From assembly GCF_900233005.1 (NCBI RefSeq), contig NZ_LT960612.1:1674001-1738000 (forward strand): a stretch of DNA of 64,000 nucleotides. The letters run 5' to 3'. The notes under the pieces were generated by a model. It was not told where the DNA came from, searched no databases, and saw nothing but the letters and a program-made list of their open reading frames with translations. The translations under genes and the position numbers were made by a program. This DNA comes from Vibrio tapetis subsp. tapetis. GTDB lineage: Bacteria; Pseudomonadota; Gammaproteobacteria; Enterobacterales; Vibrionaceae. Positions 18,608-27,720 of this stretch are shown piece by piece; positions within the stretch are counted from its first letter, which is position 1, and each line of letters starts with the position of its first letter.

Positions 18608-19123
18608 TTACGTTCGAATCCAGTAACGGGCAATATTTGATTCGAATTCTGTAGAATAAACAATGGTATCGAGCTTTCCACCGTTACGTTCAATCACCTT
18701 TCTTGAAGGAAAGTTATCTTCGTCTGCGGATATCAAAACGGAATCGATGGACAATTGGCTTGCCATTTTTAGCCCTAATCCGAGCATGAGGGTAGCGTAG
18801 CCTAAGTTGCGATAGGCCGGAGCAATATCATAACCAATATGGCCGCAAAATTTTTCTAGGATAGGTGTGCTAATGTTATGTCTGATCCGAATAACACCGA
18901 CGATACGAGAGTTTGAATCACACAGCCATCTATGGCTGCATGGGACATGTTGAGGCCGCAAATTTTGCCCTTGTTCTTCATCTTCTAGGCTTTTGATGTA
19001 ACGGGAAAAACTCTCATTGGCGAGCGAATAGTAGTCAGCATTATCGGGGTCGTTGTCTGCCAAGTCGTAATAGAAGTCCAAAAATTGAGATTTTTGTTCC
19101 ATACTCGGTATAACTAATTCCAT
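18608..19123 (-). CDS. GNAT family N-acetyltransferase
   Basis: 171 residues with the GNAT core: a beta strand leading to YRNLGYATLMLGLGLKMA (acetyl-CoA binding, Q/RxxGxA-like), then a late ISADEDNFPSRKVIERNGG segment typical of the fold. A very strong ribosome site (GGAGGT) lies 4 bases before the ATG. The substrate is unknown. The motif resembles acetyltransferases annotated as acting on small molecules rather than RimI-type ribosomal enzymes. Confidence 0.87.
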   Translation of the reverse strand: MELVIPSMEQKSQFLDFYYDLADNDPDNADYYSLANESFSRYIKSLEDEEQGQNLRPQHVPCSHRWLCDSNSRIVGVIRIRHNISTPILEKFCGHIGYDIAPAYRNLGYATLMLGLGLKMASQLSIDSVLISADEDNFPSRKVIERNGGKLDTIVYSTEFESNIARYWIRT

Positions 19124-19292
19124 GCAACCTCCTAAACATAACTAACTGATTTATTGTTATAAAAATTATTCTGTCATAGATTAAACCCCGTTACAAACTC
19201 AATTATGTGATGCCAATAGCTGAAACAAAAGTGACAAACGAGCCGTAATGGCTTTGAATAGTAGAGAGAATAAACTTATATAATAGAGCACT

Positions 19293-19916
19293 ATGCCCGA
19301 TACCAATCTTGTAAGCAGTCAAGACTCTCACATTGAAAACCCGTTAGTATGGCCAACGTTGGAAGTACTGCGTAAGCAGACCAGCGGCTGGAAGGTGCAC
19401 ACTTTGTGCTCCCATCTAGCGGAGTTAGGCTTTATCCCTTTTTTAGACGACAGCCCTGAAAAAGATCTGTTCAAAAGAAATTTCTTGATGATGAACGCTT
19501 TGTATCAACTACAGGATTTTATGTACCCAGATGCGTGGATACAAGTACAAGCGATGGACATTCAAATGATGAACGCAGCCGCTGCGACGGGGCATAGCAT
19601 CGATTTAGAAGACCCTCTGAGGGATTACTACACCTGCTGGAGTAACTACGAAGCTCAAGATGGAGAAGTCAAACGCCTGCTGAACGAATTCTGGACTCGT
19701 TATCAGCACCATGTTGGCAGCTCAAACAACAAGGATATGGGGAGAGAAAAAGCATTAAGGTTATTAGAACTCGATAGTGATGCAACTCGGTTAGAAATCC
19801 GAAAGCAATGGCGTCGTATGGCCTTGAAGTGGCACCCGGATCGAGACGGTGGTAATACCGACAGATTTAGAGTGCTTTGTGAAGCTTGGAACGTGTTACG
19901 CGATGAAAAATTCTAA
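19293..19916 (+). CDS. DnaJ-related protein with C-terminal J domain
   Basis: 207 residues. The last 60 form a J domain (ALRLLELDSDATRLEIRKQW, then KWHPDRDGG with the HPD motif), which recruits and stimulates DnaK. The N-terminal 140 residues match the DNAJ-related domain family of gammaproteobacteria. There is no glycine-rich or zinc region, so it is a specialised co-chaperone rather than DnaJ itself. Client proteins are unknown. Confidence 0.88.
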   Translation: MPDTNLVSSQDSHIENPLVWPTLEVLRKQTSGWKVHTLCSHLAELGFIPFLDDSPEKDLFKRNFLMMNALYQLQDFMYPDAWIQVQAMDIQMMNAAAATGHSIDLEDPLRDYYTCWSNYEAQDGEVKRLLNEFWTRYQHHVGSSNNKDMGREKALRLLELDSDATRLEIRKQWRRMALKWHPDRDGGNTDRFRVLCEAWNVLRDEKF

Positions 19917-19993
19917 CCGTCAATGACCTAAGCATTTCTTATTAGAAGCCTTTACGGTATTCTTCAAGCATAACTTTACTTGTGAGATATCCC

Positions 19994-20467
19994 GTGGAAA
20001 AAGTTGCTATTTTAGTTGATGTGCAAAACGTCTATTACACCTGCAAAGAAACTCACCGAAAAAACTTTGATTACAACACATTTTGGCGCCAGGCAACTCA
20101 AGGGAAAGAAGTCGTACAAGCCTTTGCTTATGCCATTTCAAGTACTCAAGAGAAGCAGCGCCAATTTCATCATATTTTGCGTGGTATCGGATTTAAAGTG
20201 CAACTCAAGCCTTGTATTCAACGTAGTGACGGCAGTACAAAAGCAGATTGGGATGTCGGTATTGCTATTGACGCAATTGAAATTGCACCAGAAGTTGACA
20301 CTATCATCCTTGTATCAGGAGATGGCGATTTTGATGTGTTAGCCAGAAGAGTAACAGAAAAGTACGGTAAGCGTTTTGAAGTGTATGGTGTGCACGCATT
20401 AACGGCTCAATCTTTAATAGAAGCCGCTACGCAATACACACCAATAGAAGGCGAATTACTGCTCTGA
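19994..20467 (+). CDS. NYN-domain (LabA/DUF88-like) protein, putative RNase
   Basis: 157 residues starting at GTG 19994 (MEKVAILVDVQNVYYTC); another in-frame GTG at 19982 would add four residues. The PIN-like NYN fold is shown by acidic motifs VDVQN, ADWDVGIAID and VSGDGDFDVL, which hold the predicted metal-binding aspartates. Such proteins are predicted RNases. The 3' end overlaps the convergent DUF2986 gene by 12 bases. Confidence 0.87.
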   Translation: MEKVAILVDVQNVYYTCKETHRKNFDYNTFWRQATQGKEVVQAFAYAISSTQEKQRQFHHILRGIGFKVQLKPCIQRSDGSTKADWDVGIAIDAIEIAPEVDTIILVSGDGDFDVLARRVTEKYGKRFEVYGVHALTAQSLIEAATQYTPIEGELLL

Positions 20468-20653
20468 TGGCGCTTCGCTTTCAATGTTCTCAGTTTGTTC
20501 TGTCTCGACAGAAGCCGATGCAGCCTCTTCTAACTCCATTTTAGCTCGGTCAGCCTTAGATACATACTTTGGCTTGTTGCTAGTGTGCAGTTTAGAGTTC
20601 ATCTTCTTTTGTTTTTTCTTAAGGATCTGGTTGATCTTCTTTTTACGGTTCAT
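20456..20653 (-). CDS. DUF2986 family small basic protein
   Basis: 65 residues beginning MNRKKKINQILKKKQKK, lysine-rich at the N-terminus and glutamate-rich at the C-terminus. This pattern is characteristic of DUF2986, a family seen in Vibrio and Shewanella. An upstream start would add five residues (MTSTD). Function is unknown; the charge pattern suggests nucleic-acid or ribosome contact, which is only a guess. Confidence 0.82.
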   Translation of the reverse strand: MNRKKKINQILKKKQKKMNSKLHTSNKPKYVSKADRAKMELEEAASASVETEQTENIESEAPSEQ

Positions 20654-20734
20654 GTCAGTACTCGTCAAGACAGTCAGAATTTACAGAGCGCGCAGCTTAC
20701 TGTTATTTTCACAAATTAACAAGCTCGGCACATC

Positions 20735-20758
20735 AAGGGCACTGAGTTAAGTGCCCTT
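20735..20758. terminator. Inverted repeat, likely terminator
   Basis: AAGGGCAC / GTGCCCTT with an 8-base loop, just beyond the end of the reverse-strand transporter gene; T-run weak on both strands. Confidence 0.5.
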
Positions 20759-20768
20759 ATTTATCTCG

Positions 20769-21929
20769 TTACTCCCCAGCCATGACGGTCGGTTGATGGT
20801 TTAAGCTTGCGAGCAACATGTAAATGCTGGTGGCTAACAATGCAATAAACAGATACCCCATCAATCCTTCTGCGCTATTCATAAACTGATTCGCAACGAT
20901 AGGTCCTGACACAGAGCCAACGCTGTAGCTGAACAGCATGACTTGAGTCGCCGACACGATGTTGCTTTCATGTAATTTGTCGCAACCCAAGTTGATAGCA
21001 ATTGGGTAGAGCGCAAATGTCGCCATACCAAGAAGCGCCAACGCAAACGACAAAATCACTTCACTGTTTGATACGGTGGTTAAACCTACGGCAAATACTC
21101 CAACTAAGCAGAACAGCGCCATTAGTAGGGTACGAGCAATGTGCTTTAACAGCCAAGTGACGATAGGTTGCACTATCATGCCACCCAAGATCACCAATGC
21201 CATTAAGCTACCAATGTGCGATGTTTCGATATTGCGTTGCTTTAATTCAATCGGCATTAGCCCATAAATCGCCCCCAACACTAAGCCAGACACTATGCAG
21301 CCAATTAACGCCGCTTTGTTCATCTTCATAATTTGACGAAGCGTTAGGCTCTCATGACCACTTGAAACCGGGTTCACTGTTTTAGCCGCAAACAGAATAA
21401 GGATCGCTACGCCAATTAGGCTCACAATAGTAATGAACGGAGCATAACCATGTACACCGATAACGTTGATACCAAGCTGTCCTATTGAAGAGCCACCGTA
21501 TAGCGCAGCCATGTAAATACCAAGTCTCTTACCTCGGCTGGTTTCATCACCGGTCAATAACCAAGACTCGACAATTACGAAGACTCCTGCAACTGCGATA
21601 CCAGCAACGAATCGAGCAAACAGCCAAATAGCTTCTACTGGAAATAGCGGCTTAACAATTACGGTAACGGCGAGCACAACCAGGCAAAAAATAAATGATT
21701 GGGTGTGCCCCAATTTACTGACCAAGCTTTCAATGCAAACAGCGCCTACAAGTAAACCAGCATAGAAACTGCTCGCCAACCAACTCGCGAGATGCGTGCC
21801 CATGCCATATTGTTGAAGCATCAATGGGATCAAACTCATTAAGTATCCCGTCGCCACTGCGAATAAAGCAAGAGCGAGAACAGGTACAGTGATCGTATTT
21901 TGAGTTTGATTGGTTAACGTATTTTCCAA
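20769..21929 (-). CDS. MFS transporter (YcaD-like)
   Basis: 386 residues with twelve hydrophobic segments. The pattern (GYLMSLIPLMLQQYGMG; VESWLLTGDETSRGKRLGIY) matches the YcaD/CynX-like branch of the major facilitator superfamily; VESWL followed by RG is typical of YcaD relatives. The substrate is unknown. It is monocistronic. Confidence 0.85.
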   Translation of the reverse strand: MENTLTNQTQNTITVPVLALALFAVATGYLMSLIPLMLQQYGMGTHLASWLASSFYAGLLVGAVCIESLVSKLGHTQSFIFCLVVLAVTVIVKPLFPVEAIWLFARFVAGIAVAGVFVIVESWLLTGDETSRGKRLGIYMAALYGGSSIGQLGINVIGVHGYAPFITIVSLIGVAILILFAAKTVNPVSSGHESLTLRQIMKMNKAALIGCIVSGLVLGAIYGLMPIELKQRNIETSHIGSLMALVILGGMIVQPIVTWLLKHIARTLLMALFCLVGVFAVGLTTVSNSEVILSFALALLGMATFALYPIAINLGCDKLHESNIVSATQVMLFSYSVGSVSGPIVANQFMNSAEGLMGYLFIALLATSIYMLLASLNHQPTVMAGE

Positions 21930-22149
21930 CGCTGGAGCCTCCGAAAGTGAATAAATTTCAACGTATTTCGGGGCGAATATGAGGCTTAGACGGTAAAGAG
22001 TACAACGAATAATATTATTGTTTACGACAAAAATAATTTATCGAGGGAAAAGGGAAATGAGCTTAAGAATTGGGGGTGGTTTTGCAGGCAAGATAGAAAG
22101 ATTAATAGAGAAGGGAGCACAAGGATGCCCCCTCAATTACTGAACACAT

Positions 22150-23421
22150 TTAAAGCGCGTAACTCGCTAGCGATTGCTTCAAAATCTGATTTGCGATGTA
22201 TTTATGCATTGCTGTAGTCGGGTGAGTTACCCCCCAAAATACATACTTGTCAGACCCATGATAAGCACAATCATTGGTCAAGCTGTGGCGATAAAGGTAA
22301 TCCAGAGCATTACTACGATTGATGTTCATACAGGCATCACTAGAATTTTCGAAACCAAACTGTTTGGGATCGTCTGTGATTTGGCCAAACATTTTGTTTG
22401 CATCAACTAACACGACGTTGATGTCTTTGCTTTGGTAGTAGCGAGCTTGTTCATGGATAAACACGTTAAACTTGTTTATCTTTGCTCTGACGTTTTCGAT
22501 CTCTTGTGCGGTTGAATACTTAAATTGCGGAGCTCGAGTCGCGTCAGGTAAGGTTAAAAGCAAAATGTTAGTGGCTCCTGAGTCTGTTAACCGGATCATT
22601 GCGCTACTGAAATCCGCTTTTACATCAGATACCTCTCGGTTGTAGTTCATAAAGTCATTAAGGCCAAACTCCAAGGTAAAGAGGGTATTTTTAGGCTGGT
22701 AGTTTTTGGCCATTTTCATATAGGTTAGATAGGACGTTACTTGATCGTAAATACCGGTAAGCGCGACGTACTGGTTGGTGCCTGCAGCTCCACCAACAGC
22801 CCAATTATAAAGCGGTATATTTTTAGCTCGAGCGACGTATTCAGTCCAAACTAAACCATTTGAGAATCGCCCCAAAAACCAAGAATCTCGGTTTGGGAAT
22901 AACCACTGAGAACCATTGAACATATTGCCAGTGTCTGAAAGGCTGTCCCCAAACACGACCATTTTGTTGATCATCTCAGGCTGGAATGCATGGTCGTTTG
23001 TCCAAATAGAATGGTTGTAAGACATTCTGTGATCCGCAGCGTAATAACTTATGTCTGCGGCTTGGTTGTCGACGTTTAAGGTTTCATCACAACGCTGTTT
23101 GATCTGCGTTTGTGGGGTATTGGTATAAAACATGTTTTTGAACGAAATTGAGGAATACCAATAGCCATCCAGCGTAAAATCGCTGCCATCTGGGTTTTTA
23201 GCCCATTCCCATGTCGTCGCAGGATCATCATTATTGAAATGTGTTCTGTACCAGCAACGAACATAAGTATATGTCTCTGAACCCTGAATACTACTGACTT
23301 CAGCAGCAGTGATGGCTTCAGGAGTAACGATATTATCTCTATTTTCTAAAGCTATGGCATTGAAAGAAAAAGTCGGGATCAGAGCGGAAAGTAACAATAA
23401 TGATTTATTCATAGTATTCAT
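22150..23421 (-). CDS. tlh: Thermolabile haemolysin / lecithin-dependent phospholipase (SGNH family)
   Basis: 423 residues with a signal peptide ending near FNAIA. The N-terminal domain (TYTYVRCWYRTHFNNDDPAT) and the GDSL-type motif VFGDSLSDTGN (nucleophile S160 from this start) match V. parahaemolyticus TLH along the full length. Family members hydrolyse phosphatidylcholine at sn-1 and sn-2 and lyse cells after lecithin breakdown. The C-terminal motif reads FWGVTHPTT: the aspartate of the usual DxxH is glycine here, as in V. vulnificus VvPlpA, where a chloride ion completes the active site. A TTG 18 bases upstream is a less likely start. Confidence 0.93.
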   Translation of the reverse strand: MNTMNKSLLLLSALIPTFSFNAIALENRDNIVTPEAITAAEVSSIQGSETYTYVRCWYRTHFNNDDPATTWEWAKNPDGSDFTLDGYWYSSISFKNMFYTNTPQTQIKQRCDETLNVDNQAADISYYAADHRMSYNHSIWTNDHAFQPEMINKMVVFGDSLSDTGNMFNGSQWLFPNRDSWFLGRFSNGLVWTEYVARAKNIPLYNWAVGGAAGTNQYVALTGIYDQVTSYLTYMKMAKNYQPKNTLFTLEFGLNDFMNYNREVSDVKADFSSAMIRLTDSGATNILLLTLPDATRAPQFKYSTAQEIENVRAKINKFNVFIHEQARYYQSKDINVVLVDANKMFGQITDDPKQFGFENSSDACMNINRSNALDYLYRHSLTNDCAYHGSDKYVFWGVTHPTTAMHKYIANQILKQSLASYAL

Positions 23422-23570
23422 CTTATAAAATCGAGCCAACAGTGACAGTGTAGAGTATTTGCTCCACTCATGGAAGGCGTCAATATATTCGTATACGGCT
23501 CACGTTATAGATGGTACGAAGATCGAAAAATAAACAGAAAGAGGGAAAAGAGAATAGAAACTGAACAAAC

Positions 23571-23600
23571 GTTGCCTAACACACTGAGTTATCAGGCAAC
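23571..23600 (-). terminator. Probable trxC terminator
   Basis: GTTGCCT (23571-23577) pairs with AGGCAAC (23594-23600), followed on the reverse strand by GTTTGTTCAGTTTC; 20 bases past the trxC stop. Confidence 0.5.
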
Positions 23601-23619
23601 GTAAAAGGGACGTCGTGGA

Positions 23620-24054
23620 TTATTTCGAGATAGCTTGAGAAAGCCATTCGTTGAACTGAGACTTAGGAAGTGCTCCATTCAACATATCTACGCGTTGCCC
23701 ATTTTTAAATACCATTATGCAAGGAATACTACGAATCTGATATTGTGCAGCTAATGCTTGCTGAGCCTCTGTGTCCACTTTAATAAAACGAACATTGCCT
23801 GATTGCTCTTGAGCGACATCCGAAAAAACAGGCGCAAATCCGACACATGGGTTACACCAAGGCGCCCAAAAATCTATCACCACCGGTTGCTCGCTATTTA
23901 GTAATGCAGAAAGGTTGTTTTCTGTACCCTCAATAGGTGCACCGTCTAGCAAAGAAGACTGGCAACGGCCACAGGTAGCAGATTCTGAAACGCGCTCGTT
24001 AGGAATGCGGTTTAGCCCTTGGCAAGAAGGGCAACGTGTGTTGAAACTGGTCAT
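23620..24054 (-). CDS. trxC: Thioredoxin 2 (TrxC) with variant active site
   Basis: 144 residues with the N-terminal zinc finger of TrxC (C8, C11, C28, C31) and a thioredoxin domain. The active site is PWCNPC (C67, C70) rather than the canonical WCGPC, and the cis-proline loop reads SIPCIM. TrxC is a cytoplasmic disulfide reductase often induced by oxidative stress. The glycine-to-asparagine change should alter redox potential, in which direction is not predictable here. Monocistronic. Confidence 0.92.
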   Translation of the reverse strand: MTSFNTRCPSCQGLNRIPNERVSESATCGRCQSSLLDGAPIEGTENNLSALLNSEQPVVIDFWAPWCNPCVGFAPVFSDVAQEQSGNVRFIKVDTEAQQALAAQYQIRSIPCIMVFKNGQRVDMLNGALPKSQFNEWLSQAISK

Positions 24055-24116
24055 ATACTTTCTCTTTTTATTATGTATTTTCGACAGCTGTGCTGTTCCA
24101 AAGAATCATATCAAAG

Positions 24117-25382
24117 CTAACCCCGAGTTTTGAAATTATCTTTGTCTATGCCATGCTTTTTCATTCTAAGGTAGAGTTTCTTTCTCGGCACTTGCAAATA
24201 AACAGCGACGTCATTGACTCTGCCTGAAAACAGAAATAACGCATCTTCAATCAGTTGTTTTTCGTAGCCGTCTACCAAACAATCTAACGGGAGCTTAGTC
24301 GCTTCCTCATGCTTAATTCGGTCTTGACCCGCGAGTTTAATGATACCAATCGCGTAAAGCTCTGCGACGTTACGTAGCTCTCTCACGTTACCCGGCCAAC
24401 TGTGATTTCTTAAGCTCTGTAAGTATTGAGAGCTGACCTCTGGTATTGCTTTTGCCAGTTTATTGCAGCTGATCTTTAAGTAATAATGAAACAAAGTCGC
24501 AATGTCATCAGGACGAAGCCTCAAAGGTGGCACCTCAATGATGCCTTGGCTTATTAGATAATACAGTTCTGGATGTAATTGCTGGTTTTGAATCAAGGAT
24601 TCGGGATCTTGTCTAAAGAGACCAATCAGCCTAATCTTATTTTTCGTCAAGCGCTCTTGCCGCAGTAAATACTGAGTAAGATGTTGCTGTATTGATTCAT
24701 CTAACTTCTCTAGCCGACTTAGAATGATGGTTCCAGAATCGATGGCATCGAGTTGTTGGTCAAGTTGCTCAATATTGGTAACTTGGCTGCCTTCTAATTC
24801 GATAAGTGTGCCTGAATCATGAGTCTCATTCAGTTGGTGGATCAAATACGCAATACTGCGTCTGCCTACTCCAGATTCTCCCGTTATCACAACATGGCTT
24901 CGCAACATGGCAAGCTGAGCAATATGCTCTCGTATATTCTCCATTTGAGCCGATTTACCAATTAACTCCTTCTTTATCGATTTGTCCAAATTGCATTTCT
25001 GTTGAACAAATAATTGGCGGCGACCCAAGTGTTTTTTTATCAGTTCGAGTAATTGGCTCGGGTTTATTGGTTTTTCTAGAAAATCATTTGCGCCGATCTT
25101 TACAGCTTCTACGGCCATGGGTATATCGCCATGTCCTGTGATAACGATAACGGGAATATCGCTATCAATAGTTTTGATAATTTTAAGCAAATCCATACCG
25201 TGCATCTGGGGCATGTACATGTCGATTACCACGACTCCAGACCAACGAGTATCAATATGGTGGCAAGTAAGCGTAGGATCTATCAAGGCTTTAGACTTTA
25301 AGTTTGCGATAGACATTAAATGTGAATACGAATCTAAAACATCTTGGTCATCATCGACGAGTAGTACGGAATAATCAGACAT
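24117..25382 (-). CDS. pgtA: PgtA-like response regulator (NtrC family) with degenerate AAA+ domain
   Basis: 422 residues from the ATG at 25382. A receiver domain (DDDQDVLDSY; phospho-acceptor D in VVVIDMYMP; K in EKPINP) is followed by an AAA+ region and a Fis-type helix-turn-helix. The AAA+ part has Walker A GESGVGRR with arginine in place of lysine, and the GAFTGA loop that contacts sigma-54 is missing. Salmonella PgtA, which controls phosphoglycerate transport with PgtB and PgtC, is similar in size. It overlaps the kinase gene by 8 bases, so the genes are co-translated. It probably activates pgtP without sigma-54. Confidence 0.85.
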   Translation of the reverse strand: MSDYSVLLVDDDQDVLDSYSHLMSIANLKSKALIDPTLTCHHIDTRWSGVVVIDMYMPQMHGMDLLKIIKTIDSDIPVIVITGHGDIPMAVEAVKIGANDFLEKPINPSQLLELIKKHLGRRQLFVQQKCNLDKSIKKELIGKSAQMENIREHIAQLAMLRSHVVITGESGVGRRSIAYLIHQLNETHDSGTLIELEGSQVTNIEQLDQQLDAIDSGTIILSRLEKLDESIQQHLTQYLLRQERLTKNKIRLIGLFRQDPESLIQNQQLHPELYYLISQGIIEVPPLRLRPDDIATLFHYYLKISCNKLAKAIPEVSSQYLQSLRNHSWPGNVRELRNVAELYAIGIIKLAGQDRIKHEEATKLPLDCLVDGYEKQLIEDALFLFSGRVNDVAVYLQVPRKKLYLRMKKHGIDKDNFKTRG

Positions 25383-27720
25383 GAGGGAACTCCAAAACAA
25401 CCATCGCACCTTTGTCTATGGTGGAGGCCAAATAAATAGAACCGTTATTTTTTTCAATCAGTGAGCGACTGATACTGAGACCTAGACCCAAGCCAACTTC
25501 TTTTGTTGTAGTGAAGGGCGTAAACAACTTTGCGATGACTGAGGGCCTAAAACCGCACCCCGTATCGCTAATGAAAATAAGGTGGCGATCTACGTTATTA
25601 GCGTTAGATATCGTGACTGTCCGTTGTTCTACTTCTAGTGTTGCATCTAATGCATTAACGAGGACATTCACTAACACTTGCTCAATACTGATCGCATCGG
25701 CATAAATCATTGGGTCTTCATCAATGATGTTGACTATCGCGGTTTGTTGGCGCTTGGCCCGAGTTGAAATCAATAGCTCTGCTTGTTCTATAACAGACAC
25801 GAGCGATATCGGACTAGAGGGGGATTCATTTAAGGGTTTTTTAGCGAAATGGCGCAAATTATTGATGATCTTACTCATTCTTGCCGCCATCGCTTCCACT
25901 TGTACAATGGCATGGATTGCGGAATCTGGCTGATTTAATTCAAGCCCTAATTTGGCACTAAACAGGTAAGTATTTATCGAAGTCAGCGGCTGATTTAGCT
26001 CATGTGCCATGCTTGTCATTGTTTGGCCGACCACGGCCATTTTAGCGGCTTGTATCAGTTTACTTTGTGTTTCCTTTAAATGGCTTTCTGCTTGTCGTCT
26101 AACATCCACCTCTTTCTGCAGATCCTGGTTTGCTAATCGTAACGAGTGAGTTTTTTCCATCACTCTTTGTTCTAGTAAATAGTTGGCGTGAGCTTGTTCG
26201 GTAATGTCCGCCACCGTGATCATTATCTTACTCGTATTTCCATGGGCAAAAACCCGTAAATAAAAACGTAGATAGTGCGGATAGGACTCTGTACCTAACG
26301 AAAGCGTAACGCTATCGGCGCCATTAAGGGTCAACTTTGCACTGTTAACAAAAACGCATTTTAGTTGTGTACTTTGTTCGGCAGGTAACCATTCCCAAAT
26401 AAGACCGGTATAACTGAATTCGCCATCACCAAATAGCTGCTTTGCACTAGAGTTAACCGACTCAACATGGCCATCCAAATTACACGTAATCAAACAAGCG
26501 TGGGTATTGTTGATTAGATTCAACGCGTTCGTACGCTCCATTTCCTGCATGGTGTCATACAAAATGTGCAGCTTATCGCTAAGGCGCGCGATCTCGTCTT
26601 TGCCATCTATGGATATTGGTTTTTCCGACTGATTATAGGTAATCGCATCGATGTTGTTACTCAATGCCGCGAGCCTGCGTACGATGCGCCGATTAATGAA
26701 GTAATAGGTCAAAAATAGGCTGATCAATATCGACAGACTAAAGCAGACGACGAGAATATGGTTTCCGTAATTAATCATCGCAGTCGTATCTTGTTTAACC
26801 AACCTAAATTGGGTGTCGGTGACTTTAACTAAGTTCGCAATACGGCCGTGCAACTTATTAAGAGAATCATTTATTATGGTTTTTCTTTTCGTAATACTCT
26901 GTTCAAGCGTTACTTTTTGTTCCAGTTTCTTATGTAAACTGCCATTCGTTGCTAACAAGGTAGAAAGCTCATTTAACAATTGTTGATAAGCAATAGCAGA
27001 TGGCTGACTAAAAATCGGCTTACTTCTGAGTAATAACTCTTCGACTTTGTACTGTATGACTTTCACACCGTTATCTACTTGACTTAAATGCTTTGCTGTT
27101 AACACATCTTCCGTGAGTGCTATTAAGGTTTCCTCATCATCGAGTAGAGTTTGAATAAGGTTCCAATGCTCGAGCAAAACATCAAACGAATGACCATGAA
27201 CATCGCGTTGAAGTTGCCATTGAACTTCTTGCCTCAATGGTTTGAGTTCTGAGCTAATGTCCTGATGAATCCACTGAATTTGCTCCTTAAGAAGATCCAA
27301 CTGCCTTGTTAAATCAATGCTTTGAGAAACATCTCGGTAATAGCTTTCTATGATGACGGAAAGTGAGAAGTAGTTACCTTGTAACGATAATGAGTCACTG
27401 CTATTGGATAGGCTAGTTAATGTAGAGTTGATAAAGTTCAACTCGCTCTGTACCTGATGCAGGTTAGCTTGTAATTCTGATTTGGTTTTCGTTTCAGAAA
27501 CTTGGTTAGTTAAACTTCTAATTTGTGCACTTCTACTTTCTAACAGAAAACTCGCATTGTATGAGGGTAGGCTACTACTAAAGAGCGAGCTCACTCTTCT
27601 ATCCAGGCTATTCCATGTTCCCCATGCCACAACGCTAACGATCATTAATAACAATGTACTTGTCGCAAAGGCGAGCACCAGTTTTGTGCCGATCGTATGG
27701 TATCGAGAGTTGCTCATCAT
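25375..27720 (-). CDS. pgtB: PgtB-like sensor histidine kinase
   Basis: 781 residues. Two membrane segments (about 12-32 and 325-345) frame a large periplasmic helical domain. A HAMP-like stretch and PAS-like domain follow, then the kinase core with the H box MAHELNQPLTSINTY, N box NVLVNALDA and G boxes SDTGCGF and GLGLGLSIS. It should phosphorylate the adjacent PgtA-like regulator. The start overlaps the end of pgtC by 4 bases. In Salmonella PgtB and PgtC together relieve repression of the phosphoglycerate transporter. Confidence 0.87.
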   Translation of the reverse strand: MMSNSRYHTIGTKLVLAFATSTLLLMIVSVVAWGTWNSLDRRVSSLFSSSLPSYNASFLLESRSAQIRSLTNQVSETKTKSELQANLHQVQSELNFINSTLTSLSNSSDSLSLQGNYFSLSVIIESYYRDVSQSIDLTRQLDLLKEQIQWIHQDISSELKPLRQEVQWQLQRDVHGHSFDVLLEHWNLIQTLLDDEETLIALTEDVLTAKHLSQVDNGVKVIQYKVEELLLRSKPIFSQPSAIAYQQLLNELSTLLATNGSLHKKLEQKVTLEQSITKRKTIINDSLNKLHGRIANLVKVTDTQFRLVKQDTTAMINYGNHILVVCFSLSILISLFLTYYFINRRIVRRLAALSNNIDAITYNQSEKPISIDGKDEIARLSDKLHILYDTMQEMERTNALNLINNTHACLITCNLDGHVESVNSSAKQLFGDGEFSYTGLIWEWLPAEQSTQLKCVFVNSAKLTLNGADSVTLSLGTESYPHYLRFYLRVFAHGNTSKIMITVADITEQAHANYLLEQRVMEKTHSLRLANQDLQKEVDVRRQAESHLKETQSKLIQAAKMAVVGQTMTSMAHELNQPLTSINTYLFSAKLGLELNQPDSAIHAIVQVEAMAARMSKIINNLRHFAKKPLNESPSSPISLVSVIEQAELLISTRAKRQQTAIVNIIDEDPMIYADAISIEQVLVNVLVNALDATLEVEQRTVTISNANNVDRHLIFISDTGCGFRPSVIAKLFTPFTTTKEVGLGLGLSISRSLIEKNNGSIYLASTIDKGAMVVLEFPHV

